Below, one piece after another: positions 13,091 to 23,275 of a DNA stretch of 64,000 nt (positions within the stretch are counted from its first letter, which is position 1; every line of letters starts with the position of its first letter). The stretch spans positions 13,947,501 to 14,011,500 of the forward strand of contig JAILWY010000014.1 of assembly GCA_022113835.1 (NCBI GenBank), read 5' to 3'. Below the pieces are notes generated by a model. The model did no database searches, was not told the origin of the DNA, and worked only from the letters and a program-made list of their open reading frames with translations. This stretch comes from Atopsyche davidsoni (lineage: Eukaryota; Arthropoda; Insecta; Trichoptera; Hydrobiosidae). The position numbers and the translations under genes are program-made.

Positions 13091-13381
13091 TATAGACTAG
13101 ATTTCACACGTGCAATTTTACGCGAATTTTGTCCGCTACGCACATCAGTTTAGTCAATTTGGTTACCCGCTTAATATATAAATTTAATATAAGCTTTTGT
13201 GTAACAATAACATTTAATTTATTAACAAAAATCTCATAATTAACTCGAAATAGCTAAACGGAAGAAAAAAAATCAAAAAGTGCAAATCAATTAGTGTATA
13301 GACTAGATTTCACACGTGCAATTTTTCGCGAATTTTGTCCGCTTTGCACATCAGTTTAGTAAATTTGGTTACCCGCTTAAA
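13083..13381 (+). repeat. Pair of ~85-bp direct repeats
   Basis: A unit of about 85 bp runs from GTGTATAGACTAGATTTCAC through TTTTGTCCGCT to GGTTACCCGCTTAA. It occurs at about 13088-13172 and again at about 13294-13381, almost unchanged. Two more copies follow the third piggyBac-like fragment at 22365-22564. The constant position downstream of that coding remnant suggests these belong to the 3' part of the same element family. Confidence 0.7.
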
Positions 13382-13436
13382 GTGTGTTAATATTTAAAAA
13401 TGAATAGGCTTGATGTTTGTTAGAAAAACTAATTTA

Positions 13437-13660
13437 GAAATTCAATATTTTTGACCGAGAGTACTTGGTGGAATTCCATTTTGATATTTCAAATAATAAG
13501 TAAAATACTTGAGTGATTTTTCCGCATAAAGATTTTTATTGGTGACCGGTATCGCCAACCTTTCACGTTGGCATTATCAAACAGAGTCCGGTCACCAATA
13601 AAAAAATATATATGTGGAAAGATCACTCAAGTATTATACTTATTACTTAAAATATTAAAA
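13437..13660. mobile_element. Nested palindromic repeat, copy 1
   Basis: Outer inverted arms sit at about 13495-13523 and 13617-13646 (ATACTTGAGTGAT type). A perfect inner inverted repeat ATTGGTGACCGG lies at 13538-13549 and 13588-13599. At the centre is a hairpin, GCCAACC-TTTCAC-GTTGGC (13554-13572). The upstream flank (TTCAATATTTTTGACCGAGA) recurs beside the 37.2-kb copy. No coding capacity is visible. The minus strand carries the TGATAAT-hairpin-GA(T)AC arrangement discussed in the findings. Confidence 0.7.
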
Positions 13661-13914
13661 ACTAGTCTGACAAGAAAATAATTGGATAACATAAAAACAC
13701 TGTCAAAAGTTCGAATTAGAGCTAAAATGTGTACATATCTTGCAAATTTATATTATTACAATCTTTTGATCTGAAATTTGCTTTGTAAAAGTTTTACATT
13801 CATGTATGCTTAACACAGCACTTCGCAAGCGTTTTGCAAGGTGTATCAAAACGCGTACGTCAGTTAAGTTGACTCTTGTAAGCTGCGAAAAGCCCGCATT
13901 TACTTTGATATTTA
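13661..13914. other. Non-coding spacer between two palindromic repeats
   Basis: AT-rich sequence with a few GCG patches. No exon or repeat boundary is recognised. Confidence 0.5.
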
Positions 13915-14095
13915 ATATTATAAATAAAATACTTGAGTGATTTTTCTAACATGGTAATTTTTATTTTTGACCGGTTTCGCCAACCTTTCACGTTGGCATT
14001 ATCAGACTGAGCGAAACCGACAAATCACTAATTTATTTAAAATATTAAAACGGATTTCCACCAAATTACTCTCTGTAAAAAATATTGATTGTTTT
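13915..14095. mobile_element. Nested palindromic repeat, copy 2
   Basis: This shares ATACTTGAGTGATTTTTC, the GACCGGTTTCGC / GCGAAACCG inverted pair (13969-13980 and 14011-14019) and the central GCCAACC...GTTGGC hairpin with the copy 400 bp upstream. On the minus strand it reads CTGATAAT (14005-13998), then the hairpin, then GAAAC (13978-13974). The right flank is the inverted version of the FLANK block seen at 13445 (TTCCACCAAATTACTCTCTG). Confidence 0.7.
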
Positions 14096-14327
14096 GATAT
14101 TTAATGCCATCTTTGATAATCTGTGTAATACAAGTTTACTGTTTTGTAAAATATTGCTAAAAGTAGTATATGATTCCTAATTATTTTAAAGCGGAAAATA
14201 AAATAATTTTTCTTGATAAAAAAATATTGCACAAATTGATACGATCTTTTGTATGAGCATTCATGGTTTTTTTTTATCTCAAACAACGCATTTCAGATAG
14301 TAGTTTTGGTAAAAAATATAATTTTAG

Positions 14328-14674
14328 GAAGGCAAGCCCAGATTTTTGGGCTTGCAATGCATAAGGCGGCGCCCCTGCTAGCTACTGCTTACATTCGATC
14401 ACGTTTGGAGTCTTTGAGTCTCCGAGAGTACATAAAACGTATAAAAACAAGAAAACTCTATTTCAGAAAAAAGCCACGCGACCTTGACCTATCAGAGGCG
14501 TGCTTATTCACGTCACGTGCCTTCTGGATGAAGAAGGCGTCTCGTAAGCCCCAGCACGAGGCGCCTTGGATGAGGGTTGTAAATAAACCATTGAACTGCG
14601 CTACTCAAAAAGCGTTTCGCAGCACTATAGTACCACCACAAGCTGAAGACACCCGAATTCAGATAACCTGGCTG
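14328..14674 (+). CDS. Possible exon, unidentified
   Basis: An open frame of 153 codons (14249-14710) covers this interval. It is bounded by an acceptor-like ATAATTTTAG|G at 14327 and a good donor CTG|GTAAGC at 14675. The translated stretch is rich in basic residues (for example RSRLESLSLREYIKRIKTRK) and shows no family I recognise. It begins with a 9-bp hairpin (GCAAGCCCA / TGGGCTTGC, 14332-14355), unusual for an exon start. The minus strand is also open over much of it, so coding sense is uncertain. It could be a chance open frame in a GC-richer patch. Confidence 0.22.
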
Positions 14675-14710
14675 GTAAGCAAGCAGCAGTTTTGTTCGGT
14701 AACCACGTAG

Positions 14711-15660
14711 TGTTGTTTTCAGAAAACCACAAAAAACAAAGAGTGATTTGGAAATGAACTTGAAATTACAACGCGGAGTCAAAACCGGGACCGCCGTAGT
14801 TGGCAAGCACATTGAGTTATATTTACTGCGTAAACACTCTGTATAGGTTTCTTCAAGCACCCTTCTTGCTTATATTTTAGTCAATTAAACTTTTTGCTCA
14901 TTCTAGTAGCTGATACAAAACTCAAGTTGTTGAAAAGAGTAGCGACAATTGGGAAGCTCCAGGGTCGGGGCGAGGCCTTGTGCTGACAGATTAAGCATGA
15001 AGAATGCCCGGACTACTCGTCTTAGTAAATCAACGGAATAGAAGAAACAAACAAAAACAAAGTCTTTACTTTGATTGTTTACAGTTGTAAGATTGAGTAT
15101 GTGTACCTATCAGATTTAACTTAAACTGTATTTGCCCTTAGATCTAAATCGAGTGACCTTTGTTTATTTCTTCACATTATCGCGAAATTCTTTGTATTAA
15201 TTTAATGAATGAATATATATTATAAATATTTATATCTGCATGTCTTCACGTTTTTTTTGTTGTTGTAAAATTCATTGAATTTGAGATCGCTAAAACATTA
15301 TATAAAATATATTGAAATTGAGTGAAAATGTAAACGCCTATATATGTGATTAAAAATAACTTTGAATTAAAATTTGTCGGAAATATTCTTTTTAACATAA
15401 AAATAAAAAATTGTTTCGATATTGAAACCATTCATTTAGCTGTATTCTGCAAAAAACGTCAGAAAAAAATGATGATATGAAATAAATAGTATTTGGTGAA
15501 ATGAAATATTTTTTTTTTCCTTTGATGTTTACGTAAGCGTCTATTTTTATTGCTATATGAATTATTCGCATCAATACGATAGCTGCATTTCTAAAAAAAA
15601 TGTTAAATAGACCAGAAACTATCCGCACAAAAAAAACGCCATTAAACCAAGGGTATGTAT
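14711..15660. other. AT-rich non-coding stretch
   Basis: No exon or repeat is recognised. A modest GC patch at about 14930-15010 has no open frame of note. Confidence 0.5.
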
Positions 15661-15682
15661 TTTTTTTACTCAGTATTGACAG

Positions 15683-15919
15683 CAGCGAAAATGTCAATGC
15701 CACTTACTCGACAAAGCTGTCGACGGAGCGGGGATAATGCGTCGGCCGTGTGGCAACACCGACGCTGCAAGGGGAATCCCCGGAGCCAATGCGAAATGGA
15801 CCCGAATGATTTATGGGTCACATGGGTTGACCTCTGCTTCCATGGGGGGCACGCGAGCGGGCAAATTGGAGGACGTCGCACTGTACTCGCAGAGTGCGTG
15901 ACGTGAAAATAGCATCGGG
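15683..15919 (+). other. GC-rich exon-like island
   Basis: The island begins after a strong acceptor (a T-rich run ending TTTTTTTTACTCAG at 15682) and ends at a strong donor GGG|GTGAGT at 15920. One frame is open for about 75 codons but stops (TGA 15904-15906) before the donor. A second frame gives a short peptide starting IDSSENVNATYSTKLSTERG and then stops. It could therefore be a terminal coding exon, a non-coding exon, or a conserved regulatory element. It contains TGATTTATGG at 15807-15816, a textbook Exd/posterior-Hox type site. The reverse strand also carries a donor-like CGA|GTAAGT, so transcript direction is not settled. Confidence 0.3.
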
Positions 15920-16034
15920 GTGAGTTATTCATTCATTACTCAGCAGATCCACGCGAAACCAATCGAAGATGAAGAATTTGAATGCTTTAGTCTGATACAT
16001 CAAAATATTTTACCCAAACGAGAACCGTTTTTCA

Positions 16035-16235
16035 TGGTAAGACGATCGGGCAATTCCTGCCTCCCTCGTCACGCGCTTCCCGTTGTCCCAGTCCCTCTTT
16101 GTCGAGGCCTGGTCCCTCCGCCGGAAGTCCCCGCCGCGAGGTCTCACGGTCACGGTCGGGCACATCCGGCGGAGAGGGGGAAGGGGTGGCATGCCCTTAC
16201 ATGGAGGCTGCGGCATTGGCACGAAGAGTAATAAC
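16035..16235. other. GC-rich island, unidentified
   Basis: About 200 bases of C/G-rich sequence are open in several frames on both strands, which is what high GC alone produces. No splice pair or protein motif decides between them. It lies 115 bp downstream of the previous island and may be part of the same functional block. Confidence 0.35.
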
Positions 16236-16756
16236 TTTGAAATGGATGCTTACTTTAATAATGCGGTCCCTTTTACTTCTCAACCATTTACTAATAATAC
16301 AATTTTGTCATATTGTAAAAAAAGTATGAATACATTGCCGATTGTCTATCTTCGGAAAGTAGAGAATAATTGTTGATTAACAGTCTCTCTCTAGCGAGCT
16401 TTCTGAAAAGCCGAACTTTCAATTGCTTTTTCTCTAATAGAAAAAGTTATAAGGATTTTCAAACAACAAGGGGCGTCCTTCCGAGAAGTCTTTGGTGAAC
16501 TTTTAAAATATTCGTTATTGCTTGACTTTGCAGTTTTATTCACTATGCTTATTTATTTCTCGACGGTTGCTGCCTTGTGATATTAATAAATCTGTATTTT
16601 AATGATTTGCAACAATCACCCCAGTTGGGTAAAAGCGATCGGCCAAAGCGCACACACGTGTATTTAATTATCGCTGCGTTCTTGCAAACGAAGGAACGGA
16701 AAAAAATGCACATATAATATGTATTACATATTCTTATGAACATAAAACTTTAAAAC

Positions 16757-16786
16757 TATAAATTTAACCATTGTACTGTCAGTCAT
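16757..16786 (+). promoter_or_regulatory. Candidate TATA plus initiator promoter
   Basis: TATAAAT starts at 16757 and an arthropod-type initiator TCAGTC lies at 16779-16784, placing the TATA start about 24 bases before the initiator A. That is slightly closer than usual. No downstream promoter element is found. The call is supported only by the order TATA, initiator, ATG in good context, donor (next feature). Confidence 0.25.
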
Positions 16787-16851
16787 AAGTCTACGTGGCC
16801 ACGAGACAACAGCCAAAAGTATCACACATAGAAAAATAATTGTGGATTCGC

Positions 16852-16875
16852 ATGGCGAACGTGTGTACAGAATAC
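16852..16875 (+). CDS. Possible short first coding exon
   Basis: An ATG in favourable context (CGCATGG) opens a short peptide, MANVCTEY, then runs directly into a consensus donor ACG|GTAAGT at 16876. Together with the upstream TATA and initiator motifs it has the shape of a first exon. It is far too short to identify, and chance occurrence is quite possible. Confidence 0.18.
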
Positions 16876-17034
16876 GGTAAGTTTTATATATATTATTTAT
16901 AAAAAAAAAACGAGGTCTTTTATTTCTAAGAAAAGTTGATTCTAGAAACTATGTAAGTAAGTTTTACTGCACAATTTATCTATCAGTGTATTGCGTAACG
17001 CGAAAAAAAAATTGAACTAGGCGTGGGTGCAATC

Positions 17035-17300
17035 GATTAAAATCTAGCAATCTTAATTAATCAGCTTCAAAAGACTCGCTCCTGAAGCACGTGTCAGAAC
17101 TTTTACTCGATCATTAATCGATCGAAACTGTAAGTAAATTCGTGGATCGACCGACAGCCCGGACGGTAATTAAATCGATGTCTGGAGGCATGATAACGGG
17201 GCGTCGGGTGAGGTAGTTAATCATCGGTGCGTTTTGTACACGTCGAGTGGGACGTCTCGGAGAAAGTGTGATCGATTCACCATTTTATCGATATTGACGA
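17035..17300. promoter_or_regulatory. Cluster of homeodomain-like and ATCGAT motifs
   Basis: Within about 260 bp are TTAATTAATC, ATTAATCGATCG, GTAATTAAATCGATG and GTTAATCATCGG, with further ATCGAT sites. Composition is more balanced than the flanks and there is no open frame. This arrangement is typical of developmental enhancers, but motif clusters of this kind also arise by chance in AT-rich DNA. Evidence is motif reading only. Confidence 0.25.
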
Positions 17301-17839
17301 AAAGAACAACGTGAACGATTAACTTTATAAGTGCAGCTTGTATGGCTTGAATTAGACATGGGAAATTTCCTATCGAAATGTATTAAATATGCTTAAAACC
17401 AGACAGCTGTTATTATCTGTATTTGGATATGGGTAATAAAGTGTTTCGTCGATGTTAATGAAATAACATCCTCAATAAAGTTTACATTTACATTTATATT
17501 AAAAGTTTAATATTTTAGATTTTTATAGATGTGCGCATTTGAAGTCTTATGGTAGTGAGTATTGCATATTTTAGCAATTTAAAAAATAAATTAGAATAAT
17601 ATCACCGCATTTATATTATGGCATATTTAATGTTGAACTCGAATCAATTTTAATCAATCAAGCAATGTATGATTGGTTCTATAGAATATTTTTCACTCTA
17701 GAGGGATCATAATTAATTAATTCAGCGATATTTAATAGACGTATAATTTAATGGGTTGTTATATTTGAGTGGCTAATGAATTAGTAATGCACATTATTAT
17801 TGGATATTAATTTGCACTGTTTGAAGACCTGTTGCGTAA

Positions 17840-18130
17840 ATGAAAACACGCGGCGCCGGTTTGGAGCCCTGCGCGGTGTCGTAAAGCTTTTGGTGCTGAT
17901 AAATCTTTTTTTATAATGCATTGTTATTATATTTTTACTTTTTCCAGAACGTGAGAAGAGATCGCCGAGAGATTGAGGTTATGATACGAAGGCACGTCCA
18001 TACGTGATGCATTCGCTTTCACTCGCCTAGTTTGTTGCTTTTTTAGGGCCCGGTGGGTGTGCCACTACACTGGCGTGCTGTGCATTGACACCGCATGCTT
18101 CTTAGAACAGCCCTTTGAAATTAATCGTTA
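17840..18130. other. Moderately GC-rich island
   Basis: Balanced composition with blocks such as GGGCCCGGTGGGTGTGCCAC, no splice-bounded open frame and no repeat termini. Possibly a conserved non-coding element. Confidence 0.25.
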
Positions 18131-18699
18131 AAATATCAAATGATCTTATATTCAATAATATTAAAAACACATTTTGAAAAATCATAAAATGAAATTACAA
18201 TCAAATTGTCTCTTCATACTTTTGATACTTTTTGCTGTCAACTTTTATAAATAAACCTTCTTACTGGAAAAAAATACTTTTATGATTAAGATATAATTTT
18301 GAATTACATCGTGTTAAATTCAAGGAGCTATTTTTATAAATAATGAGAAGACGATTTATTTTGGAAATGAATGAAAATTCTCAATAATTATTTTTAACAT
18401 TTTTTACATGTAATAAAAAATTGATAATTTACAAGAATTACATTTATTAAATTGAAATTTAACACGGCGATATCTTCAGTGGTAAAAGTAAAACCGTGGA
18501 TTATTTATTTATTTACACGTTCTAAAATTAATTACGAAATTACTTATATTTTATGTTTAACAGTGTCGAATTAAAATACTAATTTTTAATGATTTTTTTC
18601 TATATCAGCGTGTTTTGTAGGTTTTTAATAAAAAAATAATTATGTAGTTTATTCGGTTTAAATTGCACGCCACTGCTCTCTTCGTGATGATACCCACGA

Positions 18700-18870
18700 T
18701 GGCCGCCCGCCATGCCCCAGACCTTGTTTGCCCTTTGGTCATCGATTGATAAATCGATACTTCAATTATACATGTGCTTTGTTTTGGTTATGACCTTGAA
18801 TTATTTCACCGATCAGCTGACCATATGTGGGCACAGCCAGCTGATGAAAAGCTGCTAAATATTGTTTAAA
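18700..18870. promoter_or_regulatory. E-box and homeodomain motif cluster
   Basis: ATCGATTGATAAATCGATA at about 18740 is a near-palindromic homeodomain/DREF-like sequence. It is followed by three E-boxes, CAGCTG and CATATG near 18815-18828 and CAGCTG near 18839. No coding frame is present. Enhancer-like by motif content only. Confidence 0.22.
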
Positions 18871-19229
18871 AAAAAATATTTTACTGACCTATAGAGAAGT
18901 ATTCATTGCTAGAATTTATCATCGAATTTATCATAGAATTTAGCATATTTTTTGTAAAATACTTTGAGGACGCACTCAACAATTAAAAAATTCAAAAAGA
19001 ACTTTCGGAGTTCGTGCGTCTAAGACGTGATATAAAAATATACTAACCTCTTACGACCTGAGTTAACCTGGAACTGATGAACGGGAGTATTTCAATAAAT
19101 CCGTGAGTATTTAAAAAAAAGACGATTTTTTAAAGGAATTATGCTAATTAAAAAAAATGTTACATCGATTGTTTTCAGTTATGGCTCTCCGTCAGAAAAA
19201 AGCTATGTGAAACGATATTCAGTAACAAT

Positions 19230-19600
19230 AATTGTTTTAATAATATTCATAACGCCATCTGTGTATAAAAATCTATGCTGAAATAGATGCAGCATGGACA
19301 CAAACCTAATATTTATTGGTAAAATTTTATAATTTATAACTTTATACAAATTCATTCCTTAATCCGTAAATAAATTTAAAAAAATTAGTGTAGTTAAACT
19401 CTACATCGAAATTCAGATTTATAAATCTTTAAGCTAAAAGTATTATCAGAAAAAAAAAAATAGCACCATCTGTGGCACATAAAAATACAACGATGCTTTA
19501 GTAGTGCAGACACAAACCTATATTCCAAACGTAAGTTTAAGTGTGCAAGTCACTCGCTAGATGTCAGTGCTGTGCATACATAAATATATTTTTTTAATAA
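19230..19600. repeat. Diverged tandem duplication
   Basis: A block with CGCCATCTGTG, then TATAAAAAT, then ATGC, then GGACACAAACCTA (about 19252-19312) recurs as CACCATCTGTGGCACATAAA and CAGACACAAACCTA (about 19465-19524). A third weaker echo is at about 19550-19590. Spacing is irregular, so this is an old duplication rather than a satellite. Confidence 0.4.
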
Positions 19601-20987
19601 AATAAATCTTTCAAATAAACAAAAAGAATAAACATGTTTTTTAAATTTTTTCAATAGCAAAAATAAATAGTAGCAAGTTTTTTGGTAAAATTATTTCTTG
19701 TAAAATACGTGTTTAAAATGTTAAAAAGCTCCCGAGATGTACGCGTTGAAATGCTCATTTTTTTGACATATTCGCCTCCGCAAGTCGCTGAGGGGTCCCA
19801 CAGCAGCTGATAGGGACGGGGAATGCCGGAGTCCCCGGGGTCTGTACTCAGAAGCACACTTTATAGCTGACATGCTGAGACGCACTGGCATGGAGAAAAT
19901 AGGAACGGAGTTATCCAGTAGAAACTGTGTTTCTTTTCATCTCTGTACACTAACCTAACCGCACGTTATTTATTCTTGTTACCCGTGAGACTAAAACATA
20001 AAATGACACTTCTATATTTTGCAATAATGTATATAATTTTTTGTTGATATACACAAAAAAATAGTATGGAACCGAAACGTTAGAACACTGTAATTGCAAC
20101 AATGCGGCATAACACCTAATAAAATAACGACGCCCTCTCTCTACAGCATATCTACAATTAATTATTTTTGTGCTAAATATTTTTTTATCAATTTTTTTTA
20201 TCTGCTTTTACATCGAGTGATCAAAGCTTGCGACCTTTGTGCTGATACGGACCCTTGCTTTGACTTTGTGGTTCTCGTGCATCTCACAACCCCTCCCGCC
20301 CCGAGAAGCCTCCTGAAAGCCGAGGGTCTCTAAAGATATGCTTTCAGTCGTGCAATGACACTACTCGCTGAAAAACCTTAAAAATATTTTTTTTTTCTAC
20401 ATATATCTTAGTTTATTGTCTTAAACGTAAAACATATATTCTAATTTTTTCTCGCTGACGTACTTAATTGTTTAAGTTCAATTCATTAGTCATTTTCATT
20501 TTCTAGTGCGACGTTGCGACATTGTGAAGGCAAGTTATGTACCTAAATCTAAATATTAATATTATTTGATTTTGACTATAAGGGGCGAGAACTCTTCGAT
20601 GAGCCTTTACAAAGAAAAATCCATGTTTCTTGCCCTAGCTTAACCTGAAACAAAACACTTTATCATTCACTCTTGGAAACATTGCTTGCCCTTTCCGCAC
20701 GCTACTGAACCATTTATTTTCAATTTTATACATACTTATATTACAAAAAAAAAAACTTTAAAGTGTTATATTATTTACACATCATTTTCGAATTTTAGAT
20801 TTCCGTATACAATAGTATTTTCAATAAAACTTCTCTACACAAAATATTAATAATGTTTCCGGTACCGTGTTACAGTAAAATTTAATTTAATCTACATGCA
20901 CTGTGCATTAATGCACTATACGATAATTCAATTTCGTATTCGTAACAAGTATTATTTTGTTAGAGAATTACAACAATAACTTTGCCC

Positions 20988-21030
20988 GTTTGAAAATATG
21001 AAACGTGTTTATGCTTTCATATTTTCAAAC
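20988..21030. repeat. Perfect 16-bp hairpin
   Basis: Arms GTTTGAAAATATGAAA (20988-21003) and its exact reverse complement (21015-21030) flank an 11-base loop. Isolated, with no flanking repeat boundary and no adjacent gene. Confidence 0.9.
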
Positions 21031-22080
21031 AGGAAGCTAAAGATAATAAAATATTTAGAAATGTATTTTCATTGAGTGTTTAATATTTATCTAGAGTCAC
21101 AAGTTAACATAAACTATACTAATTTTTAGTTGATCTATTTCTGAATATATAAAAACATAAATACCAACAGGATAAGCAACGTTGCTACGATGTGAAAAAA
21201 TAACTCTTGATAGGTTAATTTAGGGTGGTTTTTTTAGTATGTGAAATTACTCGACACCCTCAGTGTTAAAATTATTTACCTTTTAATATCTCGCGCAAGG
21301 TCGCAGCGGGTGTTCAAAAATTACGTCGGGTGTTTTGAATTTGAATAATGCGAGCGCGGACCGGAAGTGACTTCTCGACGCGTCGTGAAGTCTCGGGCCA
21401 GAGCCTCCCAGCTAGACTCCTCGAGATTCAATTTTGAAAGCCTTAAATTTAGCTCCATATCTCAAAACGTGCTAAATTAAATGTTTGTAAGTTATAGCAG
21501 TTGTTATGAGTTGATTCGGTTTCTTAGGTGTTGAGGTGCTTCGACGTTCGGACCGTTTTCAGATTTCTTCCTTGAATGTCCCTGAAAATCTTCGATGATG
21601 GTCTGTATGAAAAATCTGTATAGCTCAATAATTCTATTGATTTTTATAGAAATGAAAAATTAACTTGGGTTAAGATTCTAGTTAGTTTTTATATACTTTC
21701 TAACAGTCGCGAACCACAGTTTTAACTCTGGTATAAGCTGTCGCGGCTTTACCAAGGTAGTGAACAGTTTAATGGGGCTCTGTAGTTGCTTTGAATACAT
21801 CAATAATTTTATTACACCCTGTACGTAATATTTATAACAATTTGGAACACTGTAGGTTGAGGAATTACGCCCAGCATTATGAACTCTTACTTCAGATTGG
21901 TTTTTTTACGATTTAGCCAGGTATTTTTAGTTTGACGCCGTTTTTATAGGATGCGTTCACGAAATGTCACCTGAAATTTAGGGTTAGTGAGCCGTTTTTG
22001 CTCTAATATGTGCACGAATAAATTTCCTGAAAATTTAGCGCTGAAGCTGCTGAACTTGTACAATATATTTTTCACATATA
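21031..22080. other. Non-coding stretch with one GC-richer patch
   Basis: No exon is supported. The patch at 21285-21430 includes the palindrome CGACGCGTCG within a short inverted pair GACTTC / GAAGTC, with no other recognisable content. Confidence 0.45.
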
Positions 22081-22082
22081 CC

Positions 22083-22345
22083 TTTTTGAAGGCGTTTACT
22101 CTAAAAGCGGCAGAAGATCATTTTACTCTTTAGGTTTACAGCTCGTAATGTTTGTTTTGGACTCGTCAACGTTACTTCTACCAATACTGTCCAATGATTC
22201 TGAACAAAGTGATAATTAAGAAGTGGAATGGTCAGATAATGATAATCCTCCAATTATTGAACAATCTATAGGACAAAGTGGTGTTGTTGTGATGCCAAGT
22301 AATCCGCAAAGTGTGTATGAAGTGGTTCAACTTTTTATTTTATTT
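22083..22345 (+). mobile_element. piggyBac-like element fragment, third copy
   Basis: It starts at CCTTTTTGAAGGCGTTTAC and carries the same coding remnant as the copies at 12.4-13.1 kb, through the acidic segment to VVVMPSNPQSVYEVVQLF. An in-frame TAA interrupts the acidic stretch, and about nine bases are missing after QLF compared with the 13.0-kb copy. Only the N-terminal part is present. Its 3' neighbour is again the ~85-bp direct repeat pair. Confidence 0.5.
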
Positions 22346-22349
22346 GACT

Positions 22350-22564
22350 ACACGCAAATCAAAGAGTGTACAGACTAGATTTCACACGTGCAATTTTACG
22401 CGAATATTGTCCGCTTCGCACATCAGTTTAGTCAATTTGGTTATCCGCTTAAAATATAAATATAATCTCATAATTAACTCGGCGTGAATCAAAGAGCGTA
22501 TTGACTAGATATCACACGCGCAAATTTTACGCAAATTTTGCCCGCTACGCACATCAGTTTAGTG
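22350..22564 (+). repeat. Second pair of ~85-bp direct repeats
   Basis: Two units matching those at 13088 and 13294 (ACTAGATTTCACACGTGC, GTCCGCTTCGCACATCAG) lie at about 22365-22450 and 22494-22564. The second is truncated at CAGTTTAGT. The spacer here is shorter than at 13.2 kb but shares TCTCATAATTAACTCG with it. Confidence 0.65.
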
Positions 22565-22739
22565 TAAAACATAAAAGCTCGATACTCGATTAATGTAATA
22601 AAGCGTTGAAAGTGTCTTTTTTCCCAAAGCAATATCGAGAAACACAAATTTGAATATTTTCGTCAAGCACGTAACGCATCGTGTGCGCGCCGTTTCCAGC
22701 ACTGTTACTCGTAAATATGAATTAATGCACAAACAAATA

Positions 22740-22995
22740 AGAAGTTTTTTCTGTCCGGAAGTGTCACCACACGTCGCCATATTAACCAACTGCTCGGGGG
22801 AGGCCTCGGGGCACGTGACCGCAGTCCCTGCCCTGCCCGAGCACGTGACCGGCAATAAGCCGCCTTCCGGTGATTTACAGGCCTGAAGCTGAAAAAAACT
22901 AAGCAGCAGCCGAACTTCGGCAGAGCCTGATTTAGGGACCCCTTGTGCCCTGAAAATGCGCCCGTAACGAGTCAGAACCCCCCCGGTGTCCTTCA
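22740..22995. promoter_or_regulatory. GC-rich island with paired CACGTGAC E-boxes
   Basis: Two identical decamers GCACGTGACC lie at 22811-22820 and 22841-22850, exactly 30 bp apart (about three helical turns) and in the same orientation. CACGTGAC is the core of MITF/TFE and USF/Max type sites. Open frames cross the island on both strands but lack splice support. It may be a promoter or enhancer island. Confidence 0.3.
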
Positions 22996-23210
22996 GTAAC
23001 TTCCTTTTCGCGAAGTTGATGTATGAAAAGTGATTTTTGTTCCGCGACATACGTGAGTCTATCGAAAAAGAACACTGCACGGTATTTATTCAGAGCACGT
23101 ACTCCATGGAAGAAGACATTGATATTTTAAGATATAAATTTAATGCTGACGTAGATCTAGTATTTGGATTGTAGTGTTGTAACAATTATAAAATATAGAT
23201 AATATTGTTT

Positions 23211-23275
23211 CATACTAATATGATTAGGCACATCAATCCACGTTTACGTTCAATCCACAAAATAGACAACCATAT
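23211..23275. repeat. Dispersed repeat related to 48.36-48.57 kb
   Basis: ACTAATATGATTAGGCACAT and CGTTCAATCCACAAAATAGAC both recur at the inverted-repeat element near 48.4-48.6 kb (there TATTAGTAAT-flanked, and CGTTCAATCCAAAAAATAGAC). This looks like a solo or deleted copy of that element. Confidence 0.5.
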
